Source: an uncultured Bacteroidota bacterium | GTDB lineage: Bacteria; Bacteroidota; Bacteroidia; Chitinophagales; Chitinophagaceae | Assembly (NCBI GenBank): GCA_903824725.1 | Contig: CAIJXU010000029.1 | Span: 1 to 64,000 of the forward strand | DNA length: 64,000 bases | Reading direction: 5' to 3' | Part shown: positions 42,815-50,563 of the stretch, piece by piece | Layout of the letters: each line of letters starts with the position of its first letter | Position numbering within the stretch: position 1 is the first letter of the stretch | Position numbers and translations under genes: made by a program | Notes under the pieces: generated by a model | What the model saw: the letters and a program-made list of their open reading frames with translations, nothing else | What the model was told of the DNA's origin: nothing | The model's database searches: none

Positions 42815-43387
42815 ATGGAAACAATTGATATATCAGGTGCATTGGGATTAATTGCGATGGTAGTGTTAACACTTAATATCGTTTTGGGTATTATGCTAAG
42901 TACTGCTTATAAACAAACGAAGTATTGGCAAAAGATGCCTACAAAGTGGAAGGCATATAAAATAATTGACATACATAATTATACTGCTTATGTGGCTTTG
43001 GTCATTGTGTTTTTACATTTTATAATAATACCCTTAGATCCTAGTTCTAAATTTAGTTTTATTCATTTGATGTTTCCATTAAATGCACCACATCAACCCT
43101 ATTTTGTTTTACTAGGTGTCATTTCATTCATTGCATTGTTACTAGTGGTTATTACGACGCAAAAAATAATAAAAAAGAAGCTTGGTACAACAACCTGGCG
43201 TAATTTTCATGTAATCTCATACGCAACAGGTCTATTGTTTATTATACACGGATTGGTGATGGACCCCTTATTAAAAGATAGACCCATTGACTTTTTAGAT
43301 CCTGAAAAGCTATTGGTACAGTTCTGTGCCTTGATTTTAATTGCGGCTTTTGTATATAGATGGAATTATAAAACAAAAAGTAAGTAA
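42815..43387 (+). CDS. ferric-reductase-like transmembrane cytochrome b protein
   Basis: A 190-residue inner-membrane protein with five predicted helices. Conserved haem-ligand candidates are IIDIHNYTAYVALVIVFLHF (two His about 13 residues apart, near 54-67) and WRNFHVISYATGLLFIIHGL (again two spaced His, near 128-146). This is the bis-haem arrangement of the ferric reductase / YedZ-MsrQ transmembrane domain. There is no FAD/NAD reductase domain, so electrons must come from another protein. No MsrP partner is encoded nearby. It may reduce iron or serve periplasmic redox repair. Confidence 0.78.
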   Translation: METIDISGALGLIAMVVLTLNIVLGIMLSTAYKQTKYWQKMPTKWKAYKIIDIHNYTAYVALVIVFLHFIIIPLDPSSKFSFIHLMFPLNAPHQPYFVLLGVISFIALLLVVITTQKIIKKKLGTTTWRNFHVISYATGLLFIIHGLVMDPLLKDRPIDFLDPEKLLVQFCALILIAAFVYRWNYKTKSK

Positions 43388-43447
43388 AGGGGCAGTGTAG
43401 AAACACCGCCCGATTAACGATTGCTTGCTTAAGAACCAAAACTAAAG

Positions 43448-43518
43448 TCGTCATAGATGGGCTCGAACCATCGTTGAGGGTTTTGCTGACCCTTGCCTCG
43501 CCACTCAGCCACATGACT
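43448..43518 (-). tRNA. tRNA-like gene, probably degenerate (GCA at the anticodon position)
   Basis: Read on the minus strand, all 71 nt fit a cloverleaf. The acceptor AGTCATG/TATGACG has an A-G mismatch at the first pair and a G-T at the last. T8 and G9 follow, then a short D-arm GCT/GGC with GTGG in the loop. The anticodon stem AGGGT/ACCCT is perfect with loop CAGCAAA. A 4-nt variable loop CAAC precedes a perfect T-arm, GATGG/CCATC around TTCGAGC. The discriminator is A, and CCA is not encoded. The GCA position would read Cys, but position 33 is A instead of the near-universal U and the discriminator is not the U of Cys tRNAs. It is either a decayed tRNA or a tRNA-like RNA with another use. 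Confidence 0.5.
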
Positions 43519-43537
43519 TTGCAAATATAGGTTTTTA

Positions 43538-43574
43538 TTTAATAAAGTCTACTATTTTAGTAGACTTTATTAAA
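43538..43574. repeat. 17-bp perfect inverted repeat beside the tRNA-like gene
   Basis: Bases 43538-43554 pair with 43558-43574 around a 3-nt TTT loop; the core is AATAAAGTCTACTA. It sits 20 nt upstream of the tRNA-like 5' end. There is no adjacent T-run on either strand, so it is not a classic terminator. Confidence 0.6.
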
Positions 43575-43688
43575 ATTATTTGTTTTGTACCACTTCCTCT
43601 AACTCATTAGGGAAAAATTAAATATATTTATAAGCAAAAGTTTTTAATTATATTTAACATAGCCTTTTTATTTTAATCATTAAAAGAT

Positions 43689-45005
43689 ATGATCATGAAC
43701 AGTCGTCGAATTTTTTTAAAAAATACTGCGCTCACAACAGGTGCCTTAATGACTTCTAATCTATTCGCGAATAGTAAAATATTTACTACCGATACATTAA
43801 GAGTTGCTACCATTGGTGTAAATGGTATGGGATGGTCCAATACCATGGCCGCTCTTAAAGTACCTAACTTAGAAGTAGTCGCCTTATGCGATATTGATGA
43901 ATCTGTTTTAAATAAACGAAAAGCAGAATTATTATTAAAGCAACCCCTTGTTCAAAAAATTGATACCTATAGTGATTACAGAAAAATACTTGATCGAAAA
44001 GATATTGACATTGTCATTGTAGGAACACCCGATCATTGGCATGCATTGCAAATGATCGATGCTTGCAGTGCAGGTAAACATGTGTATGTCGAAAAGCCAG
44101 CAGGAAATTCTATTGGAGAATGTAATACTATGATTGCTGCTAAAAATAGATATAACCGTATTGTTCAAGTGGGCCAATGGCAAAGAAGTCAAAAACATTT
44201 TAAAGATGCGTTAGATATTGTTCATTCTGGACAGTTAGGTAATATCCGTACAACAAAAGTGTGGTGTTATCAAGGATGGATGCGCCCTCAACCTGTTGTG
44301 CCTAATAGCGCTCCTCCAGCGGGTGTTGATTATAAAACATGGTTAGGTCCTGCACCTACTCGTGAATTTAATGCAAGCCGTTTCCATTTTCATTTTAGAT
44401 GGTTTTGGGATTATGCTGGTGGGTTAATGACCGATTGGGGAGTGCATTTATTAGACTACGCTATTCAAGGTATGAAAGCAGGCAATCCTAAAAGTGTCAG
44501 TGCATTAGGTGGCAAATTTGCTTACCCTGAGCTAGCAGAAGAAACGCCAGATACTTTAACTACTTTATATGAGTTTGATAAATTTAATTTAGTCTGGGAT
44601 TCTGCAATGGGCATTGACAATGGCTCTTATGGTCGTGACCATGGTATAGCTTTTATTGGCAATAATGGTACTTTGGTTTTAGATAGAGGAGGTTGGGAAG
44701 TAATTGAAGAAAGACAAGCTAAAAATAAAATAGCCATCCCACTTCATAAAAGTGAAGACAATGGAGTGAATTTACATTGGCTCAATTTTACAGATGCCAT
44801 CAGAAACAATACACCTCAAAGTTTACATTGCTCTATTGAAGAAGGGGCTCATATTGCTACTATTGCACAGATGGGTAATATTGCTTACCGTTCTGGGAAA
44901 AAAGTGAATTGGGATGCTAGTAAAAATTTATTTACTGACGAGGCCATTAATAAAGCCTATTTTACCAAGCCTTACCACAACGGTTACAGCTTGCCTAAAA
45001 TATAA
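43689..45005 (+). CDS. Tat-exported Gfo/Idh/MocA family oxidoreductase
   Basis: The product has 438 residues (ATG 43695 is an alternative start). A twin-arginine-like leader, NSRRIFLKNTALTTGAL, precedes the Rossmann motif LRVATIGVNGMGWSNTMAAL (about 37-56). The EKP motif is GKHVYVEKPAGNSIGECN (about 130-147). The substrate domain has RFHFHFRWFWDYAGGLMTDW then GVHLLDYAIQG (about 236-266), typical of the exported clade. The periplasmic location means its NAD(P) must be tightly bound and recycled on the protein. The substrate is probably a sugar. It is a single-gene unit ending at a strong terminator. Confidence 0.9.
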   Translation: MIMNSRRIFLKNTALTTGALMTSNLFANSKIFTTDTLRVATIGVNGMGWSNTMAALKVPNLEVVALCDIDESVLNKRKAELLLKQPLVQKIDTYSDYRKILDRKDIDIVIVGTPDHWHALQMIDACSAGKHVYVEKPAGNSIGECNTMIAAKNRYNRIVQVGQWQRSQKHFKDALDIVHSGQLGNIRTTKVWCYQGWMRPQPVVPNSAPPAGVDYKTWLGPAPTREFNASRFHFHFRWFWDYAGGLMTDWGVHLLDYAIQGMKAGNPKSVSALGGKFAYPELAEETPDTLTTLYEFDKFNLVWDSAMGIDNGSYGRDHGIAFIGNNGTLVLDRGGWEVIEERQAKNKIAIPLHKSEDNGVNLHWLNFTDAIRNNTPQSLHCSIEEGAHIATIAQMGNIAYRSGKKVNWDASKNLFTDEAINKAYFTKPYHNGYSLPKI

Positions 45006-45021
45006 TAAAATAAGAACTCAT

Positions 45022-45054
45022 AAAAAAGGGGCGCCGAATAAGCGCCCCTTTTTT
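45022..45054. terminator. bidirectional intrinsic terminator between convergent genes
   Basis: AAAAAAGGGGCGC (45022-45034) and GCGCCCCTTTTTT (45042-45054) form a perfect 13-bp stem with a 7-nt loop. It serves the oxidoreductase at 43689 and the receptor at 45083. Confidence 0.92.
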
Positions 45055-45082
45055 ATGTTATTCAATGATATAGGTTTCTCAA

Positions 45083-47281
45083 TTAAAACGAAAATCTAGC
45101 ACTTAAAATAAAGTTTCGTCCTACTGCTGAAATTCCGCTTGCAAAATATCTATAGTTTTGATCTGTGATATTTTCAATTTGCAAGCCTAGGCTTAATTTT
45201 TTAGAAGGTTGATAAAAGCTAGAAATATTAATAGTCATCCAACTAGGCATCCCATCTGGAGTAGCATATATTTCATTGTCTTCCCCATTTAAATTGTAAT
45301 CGGCGATATGTTTCCAGCCATTAAATAATACAAAACCTTCTACATTAAATTTATCATCTCCCTTTTTTAAACCAACACGACCATATGCGGGGGGAATATG
45401 ATCTAATGGCATCGATTCATTAGCATTTTTATAAGTACCCTTCGTATAAGTATATGTTCCTTGTAATACAGTATTAAAAGGTAATATTATTTTACCATTG
45501 ACATTGAAGCCATATAATTGAGCATTAGCTTGGTTTTGTGGCGCATACACTGCACTTAAAACATTTTGGTACATTATATTATCTTGTCCATTCCAATTAT
45601 ACTTACTAACAACTATCGCATTATTGAACCAGGTATAAAAAATAGAAGCTCCCCAGCTTGCTATACTTCCAGAATGAGACAAATTCAATTCAGCGTTATA
45701 CGTGTATTCTGGTTTTAAATCCTTATTAGGCACCACCACGTATCCCGTTTTTGTATCAAACACTTTCGTTAAATCATCCACATTAGGTGATCTAAATCCA
45801 CTATTGATGCCTAAAGTAGCGCGATAGCCATTTTCTCCATTATATGCTACGCCAAGATTAGCTGTAATGGCTGCATTATTTTGTAATGCTTTGTTGAAAG
45901 GAAAATGCATTAATGTAGTATCAGCAAAACGTGCATCTAATTGAACCAAGTTAAATCTAATCCCATCATTTAATACCCAATGATTATCTAACAATTTAGT
46001 TTGTTGTAAATACAATGCATTATAACTCATTTTAGTTGGGCCGTCACTGTATCTTGTGGTAATTCTACTCAACGCATTTGTTTGAATATTAAGACGCTCT
46101 GCTGTTGACCTTACAAAATTGGTATATGACTCTATCCCTAAATGAATATCACCATTAGATTGTTTATGTAAGAAATCCGCATTAACTCCAAATACATTTA
46201 CTCTTTCAAAACGAAAATCCTTAGACGTAGAATTATATTTTCGAGAAATTCTACTTTCCTCGATATCTTGAAAGCTAGTCGTTAACATTAAATCACTAAA
46301 ATATCCAGGTAATTTTGTGGCAGTATATTTATAAGAAAATAAATTTCTTAATTGAGGGCCATAATACCATTCGGCATAAACTGGCAAACCATTACTTTTT
46401 TCTGTTAAACGATCATACCTGTTAATATTAGATGAATTAGAAAGTTGAATATTAAATAAATGTTCTGAATTTTCATTTGGTTTATATAACACTTTTTGTA
46501 AAAGATCATATTGATTGTACCCGCTTAATTTTTGAACATCTACATCGTCATTCATTTTTACTACATCTGCGCCAGATTCTCTCACAACAAAAAACGAGCG
46601 TTTACCAAAATCAGGATAAGTAGACGATCTATTTGCACCTTGACGCATATCACCAAAACTACCATAGGTAAATGATGTTAAATAGGCCCATTTATTATTA
46701 GCGATATTAATATCAAAATGAGATCTATTTTCATTTTGACCCGAAGCATACCGTTGTAATAAATTAGAATTAATTTTCCAATTTTGATTACTTGCAAGTA
46801 ATGGTTTTTTTGTGAAAAGTTGAACAACACCTCCTAATGCATCGCTTCCATATAATGTAGAGGAAGGTCCATAAATAACTTCCACTCGGTCTAATATCAT
46901 ATTGTCCACCGTAATGATATTTTGTAAATGACCTGCTCTGAAAATGGCATTGTTTAATCTAACACCATCCACCATTAATAATACACGACTTGCCTCAAAT
47001 CCTCTTATCACCGGACTGCCGCCTCCTGACTGGCTTTTTTGAACAAAAACATGACCTGATTGTGTTAAAATATCAGCCGTGTTGGCTTGTTGATTTATTG
47101 TGTTTTTATCACTAATAAAGTCGACTTTTTGGACAATATTTTTGGAAGGCTTTGGAAATTTATTAGCATAAATCACCACTTCGGGTAGAAGCGTTTTTGT
47201 ACTGTCTGATTGTGCAAAAACCTTAGACGAGACTAAAAGTAATGTGACTATAAAACCAATAAATACAAATTTAATTTGCAT
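45083..47281 (-). CDS. TonB-dependent receptor, haem/haemoglobin type
   Basis: A 732-residue outer-membrane receptor (signal peptide about 1-23). The plug domain (about 45-165) contains QSGGGSPVIRGFEASRVLLM, VDGVRLNNAIFRAGHLQNII and VEVIYGPSSTLYGSDALGGV. The GSPxIRGFxxxRVLLMVDGVRxNNAxxRxGHLQN pattern is characteristic of HmuR/TonB-hemoglobin receptors, though cobalamin-type receptors share parts of it. The barrel includes FRSPNVDDLTKVFDTKTG and ends GRNFILSARFSF with a terminal Phe. The gene at 47354-47869 lies 72 nt upstream on the same strand and probably shares its transcript. The ligand is unproven. Confidence 0.88.
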   Translation of the reverse strand: MQIKFVFIGFIVTLLLVSSKVFAQSDSTKTLLPEVVIYANKFPKPSKNIVQKVDFISDKNTINQQANTADILTQSGHVFVQKSQSGGGSPVIRGFEASRVLLMVDGVRLNNAIFRAGHLQNIITVDNMILDRVEVIYGPSSTLYGSDALGGVVQLFTKKPLLASNQNWKINSNLLQRYASGQNENRSHFDINIANNKWAYLTSFTYGSFGDMRQGANRSSTYPDFGKRSFFVVRESGADVVKMNDDVDVQKLSGYNQYDLLQKVLYKPNENSEHLFNIQLSNSSNINRYDRLTEKSNGLPVYAEWYYGPQLRNLFSYKYTATKLPGYFSDLMLTTSFQDIEESRISRKYNSTSKDFRFERVNVFGVNADFLHKQSNGDIHLGIESYTNFVRSTAERLNIQTNALSRITTRYSDGPTKMSYNALYLQQTKLLDNHWVLNDGIRFNLVQLDARFADTTLMHFPFNKALQNNAAITANLGVAYNGENGYRATLGINSGFRSPNVDDLTKVFDTKTGYVVVPNKDLKPEYTYNAELNLSHSGSIASWGASIFYTWFNNAIVVSKYNWNGQDNIMYQNVLSAVYAPQNQANAQLYGFNVNGKIILPFNTVLQGTYTYTKGTYKNANESMPLDHIPPAYGRVGLKKGDDKFNVEGFVLFNGWKHIADYNLNGEDNEIYATPDGMPSWMTINISSFYQPSKKLSLGLQIENITDQNYRYFASGISAVGRNFILSARFSF

Positions 47282-47353
47282 AAGATATCAATTAATTTAA
47301 ATAAATACATACCCGAATACATTTTGATTCAGGTAATTAATAATTTTTAAAAA

Positions 47354-47869
47354 TTATATCTGTTGCGGAGGAGGTACTAGTAAAGTTCCAAAAGTACTAC
47401 TTAACTTATCTTGATACACGAATTCGGGTGTACTAGACTTATTATCTTTAAAAGTAAGAATCAAATAAGAGTCTACTAAAAAATACGAAAGCGAAAATTT
47501 GAGATGACGCTTAGTTTCTTTTTGATTAGGTAAATGCGTCGTCTCTGACTGAATTGTCTTTGCATATTGATTATACAATTTTGTTTGCATTTTATCATTG
47601 ATACAAAAATACCAAGTCACCCCATTTATTTTTTCCGTTTTAACAACATCATAAAAAGTGCCTCCATAATAAAATTCTTTACCGGCTTCTTCCCACTTGA
47701 TTTCTTGGCTGTTTTTTATTTTAACCAAACTTGCTTCTGGAAGTTGGCGGGCCATTTGCTGTGCAATATTTTCCTTATTTATTTCTTGCTGTACAACATA
47801 TATCACATAGGTACCCAACTGACTAGTCAATGCTAAAAATAATAATATGGAACAAGAGATGCGCTTCAA
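47354..47869 (-). CDS. hypothetical membrane-anchored protein preceding a TonB receptor
   Basis: Not assigned to a named family. The 171-residue product has an N-terminal hydrophobic helix (about 5-27), then a soluble part with WEEAGKEFYYGGTFYDVVKT and WYFCINDKMQTKLYNQYAKT (about 59-105), and a proline-rich end, LLVPPPQQI. The GGTFYDVV/FYCINDKxxxKL pattern recurs, to my recollection, in small Bacteroidota proteins encoded just upstream of TonB-dependent receptors. It is the first gene of a likely two-gene unit with the receptor, suggesting a role in uptake or regulation of that system. HmuY-type haem binding is not evident. Confidence 0.6.
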   Translation of the reverse strand: MKRISCSILLFLALTSQLGTYVIYVVQQEINKENIAQQMARQLPEASLVKIKNSQEIKWEEAGKEFYYGGTFYDVVKTEKINGVTWYFCINDKMQTKLYNQYAKTIQSETTHLPNQKETKRHLKFSLSYFLVDSYLILTFKDNKSSTPEFVYQDKLSSTFGTLLVPPPQQI

Positions 47870-47930
47870 CTTAAAAATTTATAATTCAAAGATATTATAA
47901 TTAGTTAACTTAGTTATTCAAATTACAACT

Positions 47931-49259
47931 ATGGCCAACCGTCGCAATTTTATCCAACACCTAGGCCTGATGGCAGGTGCTTTTTCTGCAAACAGCTTGT
48001 TTAACCAAGCCCACGCTGCCGAATTTGAGCATATCAACTTGCAAAAGAAAATGCTTAGTCCTAAGGAGTTGGCTATGGATGAAGATTATTGGAGTGTTAT
48101 TCAGCAAGGCTATACAGTAAGCCCCTCTATCATCAATTTGAATAATGGTGGCGTTAGCCCAAGTCCAAGAGTTGTACAAGAAGCGGTAGAGACCTTTAAT
48201 AAATTGTCCAATGAAGGCCCCTCCTATTTTATGTGGCGTATTTTAGATCAAGGAAGAGAGCCCTTAAGATATAAATTGGCGCAATTAGCCGGTTGCGATC
48301 CTGAAGAAATTGCCATCAATAGAAATGCGACCGAGGCACTAAACACGGTGATTTTTGGATTGAATTTAAAAGCAGGAGATGAAGTAGTGGGTAGCAAATT
48401 TGATTATCCCAATATGGTGAATGCTTGGAAGCAAAGAGCATCAAGAGAAGGTATTGTTTATAAACAACTCGACTTTAAATTCCCAATGGAAAATGAAGAA
48501 GATATGGTACGTATTTATGAAAATGCCATTACCCCAAAAACAAAAGTGTTTCATATTACGCATATGGTGAATTGGGTGGGTCAAATTATGCCAGTAAAAA
48601 AATTATGTGCGCTTGCTAAAAAGCATAATATCGAAACCATTGTAGATGGTGCACATAGTTTTGGTTTAATGGATTTTAAAATACCGGATTTAGGTTGCGA
48701 CTATTTTGGCACTTCCTTACACAAATTTTTATCTGCGCCCATTGGAAGCGGAATGCTTTGGATTAAAAAAGAAAATATCGAAAAAATTTGGCCATTGGTA
48801 TGTAATGATAATCCCAAAGGAACAGATATTAGAAAGTTTGAAACCCTTGGTACGAGAAGCTTTCCTATCGAACAAGGTATTGGAGAAGCCATCAATTTTC
48901 ATACTGCAATTGGTAGTAAAAGAAAAGAAGAGCGTATTCGATATTTAAAAAATTATTGGGCGACTAGAGTGAAAGAAATTCCTAAAGTAAAAATTAATAC
49001 TTCATTAAAAGATGAATTCTCCTGTGCTATTTGTGGCGTTAGTATTGATGGTATGACACCTGGCGAATTAGACAACGCTTTATTTAACAACTATAAAATA
49101 CATACAGTAGGTATTGTTTGGGATAATGTAAGTTGTGTTCGCATCACTCCACATGTGTATACTCGAATTCAAGATTTAGATAAATTAGTAATAGCCATAG
49201 AGGCCATTGCAAAAAAATCCCCTGCAAGTAATAACCTACAGGGGAAGTATCTATTTTAG
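47931..49259 (+). CDS. Tat-exported aminotransferase class V / isopenicillin-N-epimerase-like PLP enzyme
   Basis: A 442-residue fold-type I PLP enzyme. A twin-arginine-like leader is present (NRRNFIQHLGLMAGAF). Cofactor and core motifs are INLNNGGVSPSPRVVQEAVE (about 66-85), AINRNATEALNTVIFGLNL, FHITHMVNWVGQIMPVKKLC, then TIVDGAHSFGLMDFKIPDLG (about 238-257), where the Asp contacts the PLP nitrogen. CDYFGTSLHKFLSAPIGSGM carries the Schiff-base Lys (about 267). The reaction (epimerase, lyase or desulfurase) cannot be decided from motifs. Near the stop codon the gene contains an intrinsic terminator that serves the opposite strand. Confidence 0.87.
   Translation: MANRRNFIQHLGLMAGAFSANSLFNQAHAAEFEHINLQKKMLSPKELAMDEDYWSVIQQGYTVSPSIINLNNGGVSPSPRVVQEAVETFNKLSNEGPSYFMWRILDQGREPLRYKLAQLAGCDPEEIAINRNATEALNTVIFGLNLKAGDEVVGSKFDYPNMVNAWKQRASREGIVYKQLDFKFPMENEEDMVRIYENAITPKTKVFHITHMVNWVGQIMPVKKLCALAKKHNIETIVDGAHSFGLMDFKIPDLGCDYFGTSLHKFLSAPIGSGMLWIKKENIEKIWPLVCNDNPKGTDIRKFETLGTRSFPIEQGIGEAINFHTAIGSKRKEERIRYLKNYWATRVKEIPKVKINTSLKDEFSCAICGVSIDGMTPGELDNALFNNYKIHTVGIVWDNVSCVRITPHVYTRIQDLDKLVIAIEAIAKKSPASNNLQGKYLF
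49211..49245 (-). terminator. minus-strand intrinsic terminator inside the 3' end of the aminotransferase gene
   Basis: Read on the minus strand, TCCCCTG (49245-49239) pairs with CAGGGGA (49224-49218), with a 14-nt loop and then seven T (49217-49211). It begins 28 nt past the stop codon of the lipoprotein gene at 49273. Confidence 0.75.
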
Positions 49260-49272
49260 TAGAAAGCGTTAA

Positions 49273-49734
49273 TTACTTACGCGCTATTTTAAATGTTTTT
49301 GTAAGTGTCTTATAAGTCTTACTCACGGGATCTTGTGTTTTTGAAGTTACTGTAACTGTCCCAGTACAAAGTACCCCTGGTACTAAACTACTCACTATAA
49401 GAGGATTTGCTGGTGCAGCGGGACCAAATTTACTTTCATTATATACAGTTGAATTATCGTAATCTTTTTTTACAGTTATATCAATATTCACACCATCTTT
49501 TGGAAAAGGAGTTGAAGTCACATTAATGTTAACTGGTTGAGTCGCATTTAAAGCGGCATAAATAGCATTGTAATCGACTTCCTTAGTATCAATTTCTAAC
49601 TTAAAAGCAATATCCGCTTCTGCTACAACTACTGGCGGCGGTGGTGGTGTCACTGGTGTACTACTATCGCCTCCTTTACTACATGAAATAAAAGCAAGAG
49701 ATAGACAAATTAAAAATAAACTCCATTTTTTCAT
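49273..49734 (-). CDS. small hypothetical lipoprotein
   Basis: The product has 153 residues from ATG 49734. The frame extends to 49782, but the shorter start gives a clean lipoprotein leader, MKKWSLFLICLSLAFISC. A short linker SKGGDSSTPVTPPPPPVVV follows, then a domain with an FKLEIDTKEVDYNAIYAALN pattern. The rest is predicted beta-strand (VNINVTSTPFPKDGVNIDIT, GVLCTGTVTVTSKT), suggesting an immunoglobulin-like or DUF-type surface domain. No family is recognised. It forms its own transcription unit, ended by the embedded terminator at 49211-49245. Confidence 0.65.
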   Translation of the reverse strand: MKKWSLFLICLSLAFISCSKGGDSSTPVTPPPPPVVVAEADIAFKLEIDTKEVDYNAIYAALNATQPVNINVTSTPFPKDGVNIDITVKKDYDNSTVYNESKFGPAAPANPLIVSSLVPGVLCTGTVTVTSKTQDPVSKTYKTLTKTFKIARK

Positions 49735-50017
49735 AACTATATTTTTATGTACTACAACCGTATTAACGGAATTAAGTACCAAGTTTTAATCTGGGGGCTT
49801 TTAAAGATTAAAATTAAACATTATCTATTGATTTGCAAATATTGAAATTTTTTAACATTAAAGCTCTAGTTGAGTAAAATTAGCACTATAGATGAAAGGA
49901 TATAGACCAATCTAAGCATCTATTTAGTAATATAAATAGGATCAATTCTAATAAATATAGAAATTATACAATGTATAAATACTTATATTTCAATAATATA
50001 AAATGTTATTTTGGGAT

Positions 50018-50548
50018 ATGAAGAACATCAAAAATGCAATAATAGGGTACTTATTACTGTGCTTAAGCTTAGCACAAAACGCTCATGGTCAAAATAAGGA
50101 CCCTTATGCTTTCAACGTCAATGGCCATACAAAATATGGGGAGCCCTACAGTTGGGATTGGAGTTTTGGAGAAGGCATACTAGTGAATACCCTGATTTCA
50201 AAGAGTCAATTTTTAATTACCGCAGGTTTGCTACAAAACAATTTTTTAATGGAAAACAATATCAATATAGTAGATAGTATTGGAATGCGTTTCTCCATTG
50301 GCCCCAATCCTGTAAAAAATAAATTAATAATTACTATAGCTCAACTTGGACTTGTGATTTCAAAAATTGAAATTTTTACTCAACAAGGAAAGCCTTATCT
50401 AATTATTCAAGGTCCATTCTCTGGATTGCATTTTTGTCAAGAGATTACATTTGCTTCGGCAAATACTGGTATATATATAGTGGTGTTACATTATGTTGTT
50501 GCAAATTCATTATCTAAAACAAAAGTTTATAAGGTAATAAAAATGTAA
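50018..50548 (+). CDS. secreted protein with T9SS type A C-terminal sorting domain
   Basis: The product has 176 residues from ATG 50018 (ATG 50003 is in frame but precedes the signal peptide MKNIKNAIIGYLLLCLSLAQ). The C-terminal 80 residues have the sorting-domain pattern: FSIGPNPVKNKLIITI, ISKIEIFTQQGKP, and GIYIVVLHYV followed by the conserved basic tail TKVYKVIKM. Type IX secretion would export it and cleave or anchor this domain. The mature part (about 25-85) has a short YGEPYSWDWSFGEGILV stretch also seen in small T9SS-linked proteins of unknown role. The next gene starts 15 nt downstream, so the two are probably cotranscribed. Confidence 0.85.
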   Translation: MKNIKNAIIGYLLLCLSLAQNAHGQNKDPYAFNVNGHTKYGEPYSWDWSFGEGILVNTLISKSQFLITAGLLQNNFLMENNINIVDSIGMRFSIGPNPVKNKLIITIAQLGLVISKIEIFTQQGKPYLIIQGPFSGLHFCQEITFASANTGIYIVVLHYVVANSLSKTKVYKVIKM

Positions 50549-50563
50549 CCAAAATAATATGCA

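Larger units (their letters stand above)
43388..43688. other. intergenic region with a tRNA-like element and a long hairpin
   Basis: These 301 nt contain a 71-nt minus-strand tRNA-like sequence (43448-43518) and a 17-bp perfect inverted repeat (43538-43574). No protein-coding frame is credible. The remainder, 43575-43688, is AT-rich and presumably contains the promoter of the gene at 43689. Confidence 0.6.

Noticed and set aside
43242-43514. 90-codon minus-strand frame overlapping the ferric-reductase-like gene and the tRNA-like element
   Set aside because: It only exists because the tRNA-like sequence happens to be open; it runs antisense through a clear membrane protein gene.
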